A stretch of 64,000 nt of DNA from an uncultured Clostridium sp. (GTDB lineage Bacteria; Bacillota; Clostridia; TANB77; CAG-508): positions 1 through 64,000 of the forward strand of contig CANSMW010000001.1 in NCBI GenBank assembly GCA_947648215.1, given 5' to 3'. The notes below the pieces were generated by a model. That model was given only the letters and a program-made list of their open reading frames with translations. It was not told where the DNA came from and ran no database searches. Position 1 is the first letter of the stretch; the number at the start of each line of letters is the position of its first letter. Below, piece after piece: positions 29,094 through 38,605 of the stretch. Position numbers and translations under genes: made by a program.

Positions 29094-29870
29094 CTAATTT
29101 ATCTTACTTTGTCTTCCATTTGCATCAATACTGGCATTTTCTTTATAGATTAAATCTGATACTGGCACAATTTCATATCCCTTTTCTTGAATGTTATAGA
29201 TAATTCTATCTAAAGCATCGGCTGTATGTTTTGTTCCATTATGCATTAGAATAATATCTCCGTTTTGCAATTTATTTTCTAACCTCGCCCACATTTCGCT
29301 TTCCGTAAGTCCTTTGTAATCTAATGTATCCAATGACCATTGTATGGTTTCATGTTTTTGGCTCTGGGCTGCTTTTATAACTACATCATTGTATTCTCCG
29401 TAAGGTCCACGGTATAATACACTTCGTTTTCCCGTTAGTTTTTCAATTTTGTCTGCACATTCTTTTATTTGTGCTTCGTTTTTTTCTAGGGATAGGTTAT
29501 TTACATGGGGATGTGTGTTCGAGTGATTTCCAATTTCATGCCCAGATTCTGCAATTTTCTTTACAGCTTCTGGATATTTATCTACCCAATCTCCTACCAT
29601 AAAAAAGGTAATATGTACTTTATACTTACTAAGAGTATCTAATATTTTATCAATATCGTCTGCATTCCATGCACAATTCATCGTTAGGGAAACTTTCCTT
29701 TCGCTTGTTTCCACACTATAAATTGGTAGCAGTCTACCTGCCTTTACTGATGTTTGTATCGTTTCTTGCTTACTTGGCATGAAAAAGCCTGCTCCCGCAA
29801 ATAGAATTGCTACCGTACTAAAGGCAATAAGATATGATATGATTTTTTGTTTGTTAAATACCAAAAACAT
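29094..29870 (-). CDS. PdaB-like polysaccharide deacetylase
   Basis: A 258-residue protein with an N-terminal membrane anchor and a NodB domain: ITFFMVGDWVDKYPE, HEIGNHSNTHPHV (metal histidines) and RGPYGEYN. PdaB acts on the spore or vegetative cell wall. The segment usually TFDAAW is LTMNCAW here, so the first aspartate of the TFD motif is Asn, while a later Asp pair (NADDID) remains. It may have low or altered activity. N-terminal LLPIYSVET is typical of PdaB. Confidence 0.88.
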   Translation of the reverse strand: MFLVFNKQKIISYLIAFSTVAILFAGAGFFMPSKQETIQTSVKAGRLLPIYSVETSERKVSLTMNCAWNADDIDKILDTLSKYKVHITFFMVGDWVDKYPEAVKKIAESGHEIGNHSNTHPHVNNLSLEKNEAQIKECADKIEKLTGKRSVLYRGPYGEYNDVVIKAAQSQKHETIQWSLDTLDYKGLTESEMWARLENKLQNGDIILMHNGTKHTADALDRIIYNIQEKGYEIVPVSDLIYKENASIDANGRQSKIN

Positions 29871-30035
29871 AAAATAATCCTCCTAACATAGGCTACTTTA
29901 TTTGTATTCATATGTTAGAAGAATTATGACTTTTCTTTGCATTTTGCTATTTTTTGATCTTTAATCATTTTTACATTGCACTTTTTTTCGATATGTGGTA
30001 AGATAACAGTATCTTAGGAAAAAGAGGTAAAAGAT

Positions 30036-30188
30036 ATGAAAGAAACACAAAAAAAAATTAAAATCATCGCTGGAAATGGAGAAGATTTAAAAATTTCTAA
30101 AGTTCATGATCATTTAATTGTTGCTAAGCCTAAAATAAAAGATACTAAAAACAAGAAAATAATTGTCCCAAAAGAAAAGAAGAACTAG
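30036..30188 (+). CDS. Small basic protein of unknown function
   Basis: A 50-residue open frame MKETQKKIKIIAGNGEDLK ... IIVPKEKKN with GAGG upstream of the ATG at 30036. It is rich in lysine and isoleucine, and is the only plus-strand gene in this stretch. No family recognised. It ends just before the convergent tRNA-Met. Confidence 0.5.
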   Translation: MKETQKKIKIIAGNGEDLKISKVHDHLIVAKPKIKDTKNKKIIVPKEKKN

Positions 30189-30202
30189 TTCAAGTTAAAT
30201 CT

Positions 30203-30279
30203 TGGTAGCGATGACTGGACTTGAACCAGTGACCTGCCGGGTATGAACCGGATGCTCTAGCCAACTGAGCTACATCGCC
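30203..30279 (-). tRNA. tRNA-Met (anticodon CAU)
   Basis: The reverse complement forms a standard cloverleaf with an encoded CCA. The anticodon stem TCCGG/CCGGC closes the loop TTCATAC, so the anticodon is CAT. The sequence looks like an elongator; a CAU tRNA-Ile modified to lysidine cannot be excluded. Confidence 0.93.
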
Positions 30280-30334
30280 ATATATTTATTAGAACGTGTA
30301 TTATTATATAAGTATATCCTAATTTTGTCAAGAT

Positions 30335-30371
30335 AAAACAAAGAAAATAACAAAATTATTTTCTTTGTTTT
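30335..30371 (-). terminator. intrinsic terminator
   Basis: A 16-bp perfect stem (30335-30350 with 30356-30371) with a CAAAA loop lies between the small gene at 30384 and tRNA-Met. Confidence 0.75.
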
Positions 30372-30383
30372 ATGATCTTACAT

Positions 30384-30665
30384 TTATTGTTCTCTTTGCA
30401 TATCTCCTTTTTGTTTTGTTTGTGCTTTCTTGTTAGCTTCTTCTAATGCGCTTTTTTCATCTACTTTTACTTTTGTGGTTACTTTTTCTCCTAATGGAAT
30501 ATTGACTTTTCCAACTTCTTGTTCCATTTCCTTAATGTTTCCTGGTTCAGCTTTTCTTATTACTTGTACAAGCTTTTCAATATTCTCTTCATTTATGTCT
30601 TTTCTATCATTACTTCCTAACATTTCTAACCAAAATGTTTTAAATCTTTCTCTTACTTGTGCCAT
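30384..30665 (-). CDS. Small protein of unknown function
   Basis: A 93-residue soluble, charged protein (VRERFKTFWLEMLGSNDRKDINEENIEKLVQVI, then a Lys/Glu-rich tail ending QKGDMQREQ). GGAGG lies upstream of the ATG and a strong terminator follows, so it is probably expressed. I recognise no family. Confidence 0.6.
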   Translation of the reverse strand: MAQVRERFKTFWLEMLGSNDRKDINEENIEKLVQVIRKAEPGNIKEMEQEVGKVNIPLGEKVTTKVKVDEKSALEEANKKAQTKQKGDMQREQ

Positions 30666-30856
30666 TTTTTTCCTCCTAATTTGTTTATTAAATAAACGAA
30701 TACTCTTTTATATTAACATAAAAGAGTAAAAAAATCAAGCATTTTTTCAACTTTTTATAACATAGAAATTTCTGTTTGTATAGACCCCACTTTTCTAATA
30801 ATATTAATTACCTCCACTTAAAAAGGTTTTTATTATTTATATCATTTTTGCTATAC

Positions 30857-31425
30857 TTACGATTTTGTATGGTTGCTCATTTCTTCTTCAACCTTGTCTT
30901 CTCCCTCTCGCATTGCTAAAATTGTTGTTTCAAATAACTCGTTTAATTCCCAGCCTAGCATTTCTGCTCCTTTTGTTATAATCTCTCTTGAACAGCCTGC
31001 TGCAAACTTTTTATCTTTAAATTTCTTTTTCACACTTGAGGCTTCCATGTCTTTTGTACTTTTGGATGGTCGCATTTTGGCTGCTGCCCAAATTAGTCCT
31101 GTTAATTCATCAGTAGCAAATAGTATTTTTTCCATTTCATGTTCTGGTTGAATGTTTGAGCAAATACCATATCCATGGCTACAAATCGCATGTACCATAT
31201 CCTCTGGTGCTTTTATTTCTTTTAATAATTCTGGTGCTTTTTTACATCTGGGTATTGTTCATAATCTACATCATGTAACAATCCCACAATTCCCCAAAAC
31301 TCTTCATCATAGCCTTTTTCCTTTGCAAAATATCGCATAACTTGTTCTACAGTAAGTGCATGCCTTAGATGAAATTCCTCTTTGTTATACTTTTTTAATA
31401 ATTCAATCGCATCTTCTCTTTTCAT
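30857..31425 (-). CDS. HD-domain phosphohydrolase (frame change at an A-run)
   Basis: The first frame has HALTVEQVMRYFAKEKG and GLLHDVDYEQYPD (HD motif), the second DMVHAICSHGYGIC and the rest to 30857. The frames join with a -1 change at GTA AAA AAG (about 31236), a classical A_AAA_AAG slippery heptamer, giving 189 residues. There is no CGG here, so this differs from the other broken genes. It could be a missing A in a homopolymer or a true -1 shift. The family hydrolyses phosphate esters; the substrate is unknown. Confidence 0.75.
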
Positions 31426-31472
31426 ATTTCTTCCTCTTTCTTTATATTTTATTTACATCTTTTTAATACTCA

Positions 31473-32554
31473 CTAAATTTCTGGTTTTTGATAAGTTACT
31501 TCTCCATTTTCATTTACCGTAAATTTAATTCGAATCATATGAATATATGCTATTGAAGTTGGCAAGGTAAATTCATACTCTCCGTTTTGGCAATTCTCCA
31601 TATAAATTACTCCAGTCATACTTTCTAGTTTCAAAATGTTTCTTTTTATTTATGTCTACCATTCCTGTATCTGCACTTGGGATATTGGATATTTTTCGTA
31701 CTTGCTCTTCTAGATTAGTTCCGTTTGTAAATTGTATATTCAAGTGAATAATCATATGGAAGTTCATTCGTATCTGTTATGCGAAAAGAAATCCCTTTAC
31801 TTGTAAATTCTTCAATTGAAACTGCTACATTGTTCCTAGAACTATAACAAAACCTTAATATGCCCTCTGGTATTTCTACTTCACTCTTTTGCTTTAGAAT
31901 TTCGATTTTATCTACATGAGAAATATATCCTGGGTAAGTTCGCACCATCACTCCATCATAATAAATATCAATTTCTTGCCCTTGTTTAAAAGCACTGTTA
32001 CCATCTTTACTAGAAAAACTTACATCAACTAAAGATTTGTTCTCATTTAACTCCATTACTTGTAAATATTTCTCATTTGCTTTTACTACCACAGCATTTA
32101 AAACTGCATAACTACCATTTGTTAAAGCTTTTGTTGCGTTTTCTATTATTTGGTATTCCTCTTTTGAAATTGGATATATTCCATTATAGGGTTGCTCTAT
32201 ATAGTATTGGTCATTTTTTTGATAAGCAAATACCGTTGAGGCTCCACTTTGTTTTAAATAGAAACTGATTTTAATTACATTCTCCACATTTATTGGCATA
32301 TCTTGTATGCTTTCTTGTTTTGTGATTCGTTTTGTCTCGTTTATTATTCTTAAGAATTGTTGTATTACTTCTTCATCGTCAAATCCTCCTGTTTTCCCAT
32401 TTTTCTCAAAAGTAATCTTTTGTATATCTTCTGCTTTTGGTAATCTCATTTCATAGGTTCTTTTATTGCTAAAATAATATCCAATTCCTACGACTATAAC
32501 CATCAGCATTAGTACAATTACACTTACTAGCACTACTATTTTTTTCTTCATCAA
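31473..32554 (-). CDS. BlaR1-associated membrane protein with Ig-like domain (two +1 shifts at CGG)
   Basis: An N-terminal transmembrane helix (VLVSVIVLMLMVIVVGIGYYF) leads into an extracytoplasmic protein. Frame breaks occur at the in-frame CGG codons 31723-31721 and 31584-31582. Read as CGGA = Gly278 and Gly324 they restore SLEYTIYKGTNLEEQV and YDWSNLYGELPKGEYEFTLP, the W-x-lYG-L-x-G-Y pattern of bacterial Ig-like domains found beside BlaR1 proteins. The restored length is 359 residues. It follows blaR1 closely and may help sense a cell-wall signal. Confidence 0.85.
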
Positions 32555-32569
32555 TTTACCCCTTTTTAT

Positions 32570-34522
32570 CTATTTTGAAAAATAGATACTGATTCCTTCT
32601 TCATTTGTTACTTTTAGTACTTCTAAAGAATTGATACCGTTTTGCATAATTTGAATTGTTTTTGTTTCTCCTTGATTACTAATTAGCATTCCTTTTTCGC
32701 CATCGCCATAAACTTCACAAATTCCTGTAAAACGATCTATTTCTTCTTCTGAGTAAACACCTATCCATTCGGTATAAGTTCCATTTTGTTTTATAACAAG
32801 CTCTCCTCCATAAGTAGATATTCCTGAACCATATATATCTCTTAGGTTTATTTCGTTTCCGTCTTTATCTTGTGCCATATATGGCTTCCACTTTCCTGCT
32901 AATTTACTCACATCAACGATTTCCGTATTTTCTGTATAATCCCCTTTTGTTGATGCACTTTTAACGTTAATATCGCTACTTTCATTGTCTAAATATTGAT
33001 AATACTTTTGTGCTTGTTTCTCAAGCATTTGGCTATCGCTGGATGTTTGAATGTTTTGCATTTTTTCTCTTATGTCTTCAGGGAATATCGTTTCTAAGGT
33101 TTTCTGGTATTGGGCTCCATCTTTTGGTATTTCATAATCAACAATTTCGTTGTTTCTTATTATAAATTTGTATGGCATAGAACTTCCTGTACTGGTTAAT
33201 TCTTCTTGTACATAATAACTTTGAATGATGGCCCATACATATACATGAGTTTCATCCTTTTCTTTTTTTATTCCTAATTCTTTCATATCGATGAACGTTT
33301 GAAAATCGTCGTCAGTTGTTTCCCTCTTTTTTTCTATACTTTCATGGTTTTGTTGTTCTTGTTTAATTAAATATTCTTTTACAATTTTATACAATTCCTT
33401 TTCATGTTCATTGGTACTAGCGAAACTTGTTGGTTTTAAAACAAACATGCTAGCAATCCCTAGTACCATCACCGTGGTAAAAACTAAAATAGATAATTTG
33501 TATTGCTTTAATTTGGTAGATAACTTAATTTTTCGGATTCTTCTTTCCATATTTTTATTATCATCTGTCATACATAGTAATTTTGTAGCAACTTTTTCCG
33601 TTTCATAGGTCTGTAATAAATCAATTAGTGTTCTTCCATATTGTTTCTTTTCTTGTTCTTCCATCCTACTTAACGCAATTTCATCCGTTGCCAATTCCAT
33701 CTCTTGTCGGATTTTTTTAAAGAATCCATACACCAATGGATTAAACCAATGAATCGCTGTCATCATAAGCAATATGTAATTGGTTAACATATCTTTTCTT
33801 TTATAATGAGATAATTCATGTAAAAATACATTTTCGATTACTTCACTGTTATTTTGTAAGAATTCTTCGGATACTAGTATTTTTGGGGTTCGAATACCAT
33901 AAATACAAGGAGATACATTTCGACTCTGTAATCGAATTTCAATCTTTTTGGTAATTTGCAATCGTCTTTTGCATTTCATTAAAATTAGACGTACTGTACT
34001 ATCTTCTAGTTTTAATGCTTGGTTTACTCTACGATTTAGTAAGATATTTCCTAAAAGTAGCATAATAGCACTCATACTCATTCCCAAGACCCATAGAATT
34101 GGTAATATTTCATATATGGTTATGGTCTGATTCGTACCACTTATTTTGCTATTTTCTGTGTTTTCCTCTTTTTCTAAAACGGATGTATTTATACTGTCAT
34201 TTTTAATTTGTTCATTACCAAGTTGCATGTTCATTTCTTGTGCCATAGGTACATCATTTAAAGAATTTTCTAACTTTGTCATAACAGATGCAATTCCCAA
34301 ATCTTTGGTAGTTGTAATTTGAATTCGGTTTACTGGCATCATTAAAAATAGTAATGGAATAAGCCACATAAAGCATTTTGTTTTTGCGGAAAGTTTACTA
34401 TCAAAAAGTTTCGTAATGCACAAAATGGTCATTCCTAAAATACTTCCTACAATCGACATATATACAATTTTATAAAACATAGGAGAAATCAAATTGGAAA
34501 AATAGATAAAACCATCTATCAT
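32570..34522 (-). CDS. BlaR1/MecR1-type M56 metalloprotease sensor
   Basis: A 650-residue protein: four N-terminal transmembrane helices enclose a cytoplasmic zinc protease with HELSHYKRKD. The extracytoplasmic C-terminus is not a penicillin-binding domain; it is a lipocalin-like or DUF4367-type region (VDVSKLAGKWKPYMAQDKDGNEI). So the ligand is probably not a beta-lactam. On signal the protease would cleave the BlaI-type repressor, whose gene overlaps upstream by four bases. Confidence 0.9.
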   Translation of the reverse strand: MIDGFIYFSNLISPMFYKIVYMSIVGSILGMTILCITKLFDSKLSAKTKCFMWLIPLLFLMMPVNRIQITTTKDLGIASVMTKLENSLNDVPMAQEMNMQLGNEQIKNDSINTSVLEKEENTENSKISGTNQTITIYEILPILWVLGMSMSAIMLLLGNILLNRRVNQALKLEDSTVRLILMKCKRRLQITKKIEIRLQSRNVSPCIYGIRTPKILVSEEFLQNNSEVIENVFLHELSHYKRKDMLTNYILLMMTAIHWFNPLVYGFFKKIRQEMELATDEIALSRMEEQEKKQYGRTLIDLLQTYETEKVATKLLCMTDDNKNMERRIRKIKLSTKLKQYKLSILVFTTVMVLGIASMFVLKPTSFASTNEHEKELYKIVKEYLIKQEQQNHESIEKKRETTDDDFQTFIDMKELGIKKEKDETHVYVWAIIQSYYVQEELTSTGSSMPYKFIIRNNEIVDYEIPKDGAQYQKTLETIFPEDIREKMQNIQTSSDSQMLEKQAQKYYQYLDNESSDINVKSASTKGDYTENTEIVDVSKLAGKWKPYMAQDKDGNEINLRDIYGSGISTYGGELVIKQNGTYTEWIGVYSEEEIDRFTGICEVYGDGEKGMLISNQGETKTIQIMQNGINSLEVLKVTNEEGISIYFSK

Positions 34523-34902
34523 ATGTCTTCCTCACTTTCTAGTATATCAATTAATCTTTGTCGTTCCTCTTTGGTTACTTTTTTATTTTCCACAAAATTT
34601 AGTAATAAATTTCCCATTTTCCCATTATACAATTTTTCTAAAAAATGCTCATTCTCATTTGCCAAAAATTTCTCTTTCTTTACTTTTGGCACATATACCG
34701 TATTTAACCCCATTTTCTTAGATTCAACAGACCCTTTTAACATAAGCCTTCGCAATAATGTCTTAATCGTATTTTTATTTTTATCACTTTTACGATTTAG
34801 TTTATCTAATATGGTGTTTAAATCACACTGACCATATTCCCATAACACTTGCATAATCTCTAATTCTGCATCGGTAATATCATATTTGTCTTGCATGAAC
34901 AT
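34519..34902 (-). CDS. BlaI/MecI family repressor
   Basis: A 127-residue winged-helix repressor (DAELEIMQVLWEYGQCDLNTILDKLN, TIKTLLRRLMLKGSVESKK) with a dimerising C-terminus. Its stop overlaps the blaR1 start. A TTACN4TGTAA dyad directly upstream of it, and two similar sites before asnB at 34995-36815, suggest it controls itself and that gene. Confidence 0.93.
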   Translation of the reverse strand: MFMQDKYDITDAELEIMQVLWEYGQCDLNTILDKLNRKSDKNKNTIKTLLRRLMLKGSVESKKMGLNTVYVPKVKKEKFLANENEHFLEKLYNGKMGNLLLNFVENKKVTKEERQRLIDILESEEDI

Positions 34903-34912
34903 TCCTCCTTTA

Positions 34913-34929
34913 GGTTACGCATGTAATCC
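34913..34929. promoter_or_regulatory. Likely BlaI operator upstream of blaI
   Basis: The dyad GGTTACGCATGTAATCC lies between a TATAAT -10 box and the blaI ribosome-binding site. TACA/TGTA half-sites are the known BlaI/MecI recognition pattern. Confidence 0.7.
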
Positions 34930-34965
34930 AATTATAGCTTATCTTAAATTCTAATTTTTGTCAAG

Positions 34966-34990
34966 AAAAAAAGCAGAATTCTGCTTTTCT
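34966..34990 (-). terminator. intrinsic terminator of asnB
   Basis: AAAAGCAG pairs with CTGCTTTT across AATT, with a T tract on the minus strand after the asnB stop at 34995. Confidence 0.85.
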
Positions 34991-34994
34991 TGTC

Positions 34995-36815
34995 CTACTT
35001 TTCTTTAAAAAACACCTCATACCACTTAATAAAACAATAAATTGCCCATACTTTTTTGTAATTATCCTTTTTCCCTTTCTTATGTTCTTCTAACAAGGCA
35101 AGCACATATTTTTGGTTAAAGAATTCTTTTACTAGTTCTTGTGAAATTGTTTTTCTTATTTCATAATAGACATCTTCTTCTTTCATCCATTCTCGAAGAG
35201 GGACTGGGAAACCTAGCTTTTTCTTTTTATAACTATCATTGGGAATATCTTTTTTCGCAGCTTCTCTTAGTGCAATTTTGGTGTTTTCCTTAGAAACTTT
35301 CCCACTTTGTGGCATGGAACTTGCCACTTTGAATACTTCTTTATCTACAAAAGGTGTTCTTGCTTCTAGTGAATTTGCCATCGTCATTTTATCCACTTTT
35401 AAAAGAATATCTTTCATTAACCATTGTTTGATATCAAGAGCTTGCATTTTTACTAGATTGTCTTTTCCCTTGTATCTATCAAATATAGGTTTTGTAATGG
35501 TTTTATTTTGGATGGTATCTTGAAAACTTAACACCTTTTTTCTTTCCTTTACACTAAATATTTTATTCACCCCAACATATTCTTCTTCTAATTTTTTCCC
35601 TCTTCTTACTATAAAGTTACGTCCTCTACCTTCTGGAAAATTTTCTAAGACACTTGCTAGTATTCGGCGAAAGATGAAGGGGATTTTGTTGTACCATTTA
35701 AAATCTACTTCATCTCGGTAGGTATTGTAGCCACAAAAAAACTCATCTGCCCCTTCTCCCGAAATAATTACTTTTACCTCATCACTTGCTAATTTTGAAA
35801 GAAAATATAAGGATACCGCTGAAGGGTCACATGAGGGCTCATCCATATAATATAACACTTCTGGTAATTTTTTTAGGTAATCTTGTTTGGAAATTTGTTT
35901 ACTTGTATTTCGAATATCTAATTTTGCACTTAAGTCTTGTGCAAATTGAATTTCACTATATTGAGGATTTTGATAACCAACTGTATACGTTTTATCGGTC
36001 TTTGCTAAACTTACTAAATAGGAAGAATCTACTCCACTTGATAAAAACGCTCCTACCTCTACATCGCTTATCATATGATGTTGTACTGAATTTTTCATAA
36101 TTGCTCGAATGTTTGCTATTATGGTTTCTTTTTCTAACATTTTCTCCTTAAATTCCAAATCAAAATACAGCTGTAATTTAATTTGGCTCTTTTGGAAAAC
36201 AAGACTAGTTCCCGGTTCTAAGGTATATACACCTTTAAAAAATGTTTCTTTTGTTGGCGTAAAACTAAAAGATAAGTATGGTCCAATTAGTTCCTTATTC
36301 AATTCTTTTTTAAATTTAGGATGTTCTAAAAATGCCTTTATCTCAGATGCAAACATGAAGGTATCGTCATTTTGATAATAGTACAAGGGCTTTATTCCAA
36401 AAGGATCTCTTGCTAAGAATAACGTTTTACTTGCTTTATCCCAAATAGCAAAAGCAAACATCCCTCGTAATTTTTTAGGTAAATCCTTTCCCCAGCTTTC
36501 ATACCCATGTAATAACACTTCTGTATCACTATTGGTTTGAAATTGATGACCTTGTTCTTCTAATTCTTTTTTTAATTCTTGATAATTATAAATTTCCCCA
36601 TTAAAAATAACCACTAAACTTTTATCTTGGTTAAACATGGGTTGTGTTCCATTTTCTAAATCGATAATTGATAATCGCCTATGTCCTAGTGCAATCATTT
36701 CATCTATATAATACCCTTCTTGGTCTGGTCCACGATGAACCATTCTATCTGTCATCTTCTTGATTCGTTCTCCCTTATTATCTTCACTCCCAACAAATCC
36801 TACAATTCCACACAT
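34995..36815 (-). CDS. asnB: Asparagine synthetase (glutamine-hydrolysing)
   Basis: A 606-residue enzyme: Cys2 nucleophile in MCGIVGFVG, GHRRLSIIDL, the ATP loop AFLSSGVDSSYLV and ISGEGADEFFCGY. It uses glutamine amide nitrogen to amidate aspartate, or a surface-polymer carboxylate in related enzymes. Its promoter region holds two BlaI-type dyads, which is unusual for a biosynthetic gene and hints at a cell-envelope role, such as amidation of a wall component. No in-frame CGG, unlike the second asnB at 54071. Confidence 0.93.
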   Translation of the reverse strand: MCGIVGFVGSEDNKGERIKKMTDRMVHRGPDQEGYYIDEMIALGHRRLSIIDLENGTQPMFNQDKSLVVIFNGEIYNYQELKKELEEQGHQFQTNSDTEVLLHGYESWGKDLPKKLRGMFAFAIWDKASKTLFLARDPFGIKPLYYYQNDDTFMFASEIKAFLEHPKFKKELNKELIGPYLSFSFTPTKETFFKGVYTLEPGTSLVFQKSQIKLQLYFDLEFKEKMLEKETIIANIRAIMKNSVQHHMISDVEVGAFLSSGVDSSYLVSLAKTDKTYTVGYQNPQYSEIQFAQDLSAKLDIRNTSKQISKQDYLKKLPEVLYYMDEPSCDPSAVSLYFLSKLASDEVKVIISGEGADEFFCGYNTYRDEVDFKWYNKIPFIFRRILASVLENFPEGRGRNFIVRRGKKLEEEYVGVNKIFSVKERKKVLSFQDTIQNKTITKPIFDRYKGKDNLVKMQALDIKQWLMKDILLKVDKMTMANSLEARTPFVDKEVFKVASSMPQSGKVSKENTKIALREAAKKDIPNDSYKKKKLGFPVPLREWMKEEDVYYEIRKTISQELVKEFFNQKYVLALLEEHKKGKKDNYKKVWAIYCFIKWYEVFFKEK

Positions 36816-36844
36816 ATTGCTCCTCCTAAACTACATTTATTTTC

Positions 36845-36887
36845 GGATTACAGTTGTAATCTTTATATTAGGTTACATCTGTAATCC
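36845..36887. promoter_or_regulatory. Tandem BlaI-type operators upstream of asnB
   Basis: Two dyads, GGATTACAGTTGTAATC (36845-36861) and GGTTACATCTGTAATCC (36871-36887), lie between a TTGACA and the asnB start, overlapping the expected promoter. They match the site before blaI. Confidence 0.7.
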
Positions 36888-36993
36888 GAATTTGTCAAGT
36901 ACTTTTCTACATCTTTTTTATTTTTTCACATATTGCTTTGTGGTTCAAGGATTTTAGTAGTTTTTGCTGTTCATTTATTTTCATAATACATAC

Positions 36994-37023
36994 AAAAAAA
37001 TCGATGTTTCCATCGATTTTTTT
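36994..37023 (-). terminator. intrinsic terminator
   Basis: AAAAAATCGATG pairs with CATCGATTTTTT across TTTC, directly after the DUF1893 gene. Confidence 0.85.
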
Positions 37024-37034
37024 ATATTCTTTAT

Positions 37035-37439
37035 TTATTTTACCATTTCTTTGTAAATCTTGTTTACATCCATTTCGTTTTGATATTTATTTTCCATTGG
37101 GCACATTCCAGTTTGGTCTTTATTTTTAATGTAGTCTACTAAACTATCATAGGAATAGATAATACCTGCTTGTTCTAAGACAGGAATGGCAATTTTGCTT
37201 AAGGTATTGGCATGTAGTTTACTTACTCCTGCTACTGCCATAACAGAGGCTGCTACTTTTCCGACTACCTTATCGGCAACTATACTTTGTTTTAGTGCTT
37301 CTGGATTTTCCTTTAAAATGGAAACTAAATCGATGATTCTTTCTTGATAGTACTCTTCTATGGTTCCATTTTGATATGCCACTACTAATGATACATTTTT
37401 CTTATTTCGTATTTCTTTTATTTTTTCCATCATTTCCAT
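37035..37439 (-). CDS. DUF1893 domain protein
   Basis: A 134-residue protein with SLVVAYQNGTIEEYYQERIIDLVSIL and VADKVVGKVAASVMAVAGVSKLHANTLS, the DUF1893 pattern. The function is unknown; the domain resembles nucleotide-deaminase-like folds. It is the last of a small run with the 45-residue peptide and a DUF362 protein, and is probably co-transcribed with them. Confidence 0.85.
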   Translation of the reverse strand: MEMMEKIKEIRNKKNVSLVVAYQNGTIEEYYQERIIDLVSILKENPEALKQSIVADKVVGKVAASVMAVAGVSKLHANTLSKIAIPVLEQAGIIYSYDSLVDYIKNKDQTGMCPMENKYQNEMDVNKIYKEMVK

Positions 37440-37463
37440 TATTGTTCTAACTTTACTCCCTTC

Positions 37464-37601
37464 TTAATCGCTTTTGCCACAACTGGTACAAGAGCAAGTT
37501 GAAGGATAATTCCTGGTAATGGTTCCTACTATATATTTTGCCTTTGTTGTTCCTAGGACTTGTAACAATTTGTTTTGATTTTCTAATACTTTCTCTTTCA
37601 T
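37464..37601 (-). CDS. Small cysteine-containing peptide of unknown function
   Basis: A 45-residue frame MKEKVLENQNKLLQVLGTT ... STCSCTSCGKSD with GGAGG 8 bases before the ATG. It lies between the DUF362 and DUF1893 genes. A +1 change after KYIVGT would give LPGIILQLALVPVVAKA and a TAATG overlap with the DUF1893 start, but no CGG is there. Either reading is possible. Confidence 0.45.
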   Translation of the reverse strand: MKEKVLENQNKLLQVLGTTKAKYIVGTITRNYPSTCSCTSCGKSD

Positions 37602-37613
37602 TTAACATTCCTC

Positions 37614-38495
37614 CTAAATTTCAATTAATTCATACTCTTTTGTGCCAACACCTAATTCTTCGGCTACATCAATGGTATGGGTTCCATGTCTGGATTCTAC
37701 TCTTTCTAAGAAATGAACTTTTCCTTCATCCTCTGATTTTTTCACTAAATCAATACAAGCTTGGTCAATGGCAACTGGGTCAGTAGAAGCTAAGATTCCA
37801 ATATCTTTCATACAAGGGTCTTCTGCTACTGAACAGCAATCACAATCTACAGACATATTACACATTACATTAATATAAGCAATATTGCCTTGGAAATAGT
37901 TTACAACAGAAGAGGCACTATCTGCCATCGCCTCTAGGAATTGATCTTGTTTTGCTATATTTTCCCATAAGATGGTTTGGTCTTTTGTTACTCCAGCTGA
38001 ATGAATCCATGATTTTCCTTCTGAAGAAGCAATCCCAATGGATAATTGTTTTAATGCTCCACCATAACCACCCATTGGATGACCTTTAAAATGGGATAAT
38101 ACTAACATCGAATCATAATGTTCTATATTTTTTCCTACATAATTTTTCTTAATGACTTTTCCATTTGGAATTTCTAATACTTTGTCATTCTTTTCTGCAT
38201 CCATAATATCCACATTAAAATACTTACTCCAACCATGAGTTTCCATTAATTTTTGATGTTTTTGGGTAGTATTTCTTTCTCCTTCATATGCTGTATTACA
38301 TTCTACAATGGTTCCTTTTACATGCTCTACCATCGGTTTCATAAATTCAGGATGTAAATAATTTTGGTTGCCTTTTTCTCCTGAATGCACCTTTACTGCA
38401 ACATTTCCTTGTAGCTTTTTTCCTAAGGCTTCATACATTTTAACCACATTTTCTGGCGTGATTTCTCTTGTAAAATAGACTTTTGCTTTTTCCAT
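37614..38495 (-). CDS. DUF362 family protein
   Basis: A 293-residue protein (VAVKVHSGEKGNQNYLHPEFMKP, LSHFKGHPMGGYGGALKQLSIG, CNMSVDCDCCSVAEDPCMKDIGILAS). DUF362 proteins usually carry a cysteine cluster and are thought to bind iron-sulfur centres; here the DCDCC..C motif is the candidate. Function is unknown. Confidence 0.9.
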   Translation of the reverse strand: MEKAKVYFTREITPENVVKMYEALGKKLQGNVAVKVHSGEKGNQNYLHPEFMKPMVEHVKGTIVECNTAYEGERNTTQKHQKLMETHGWSKYFNVDIMDAEKNDKVLEIPNGKVIKKNYVGKNIEHYDSMLVLSHFKGHPMGGYGGALKQLSIGIASSEGKSWIHSAGVTKDQTILWENIAKQDQFLEAMADSASSVVNYFQGNIAYINVMCNMSVDCDCCSVAEDPCMKDIGILASTDPVAIDQACIDLVKKSEDEGKVHFLERVESRHGTHTIDVAEELGVGTKEYELIEI

Positions 38496-38605
38496 TTTCC
38501 ATCAATCCTTTCTTATGTTTTTTCTTTTACTTATTATTTATCCTTAAATTTAACTCCAAGTCAATAGTTTTTATAAAATTTTTTCAAAAATTACTTTATC
38601 TGTAT

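Noticed and set aside
37464..37601. A +1 shift without CGG in the small peptide gene
   Set aside because: The alternative frame looks protein-like and overlaps the next start, but no homologue or shift signal supports it, so it is only noted.
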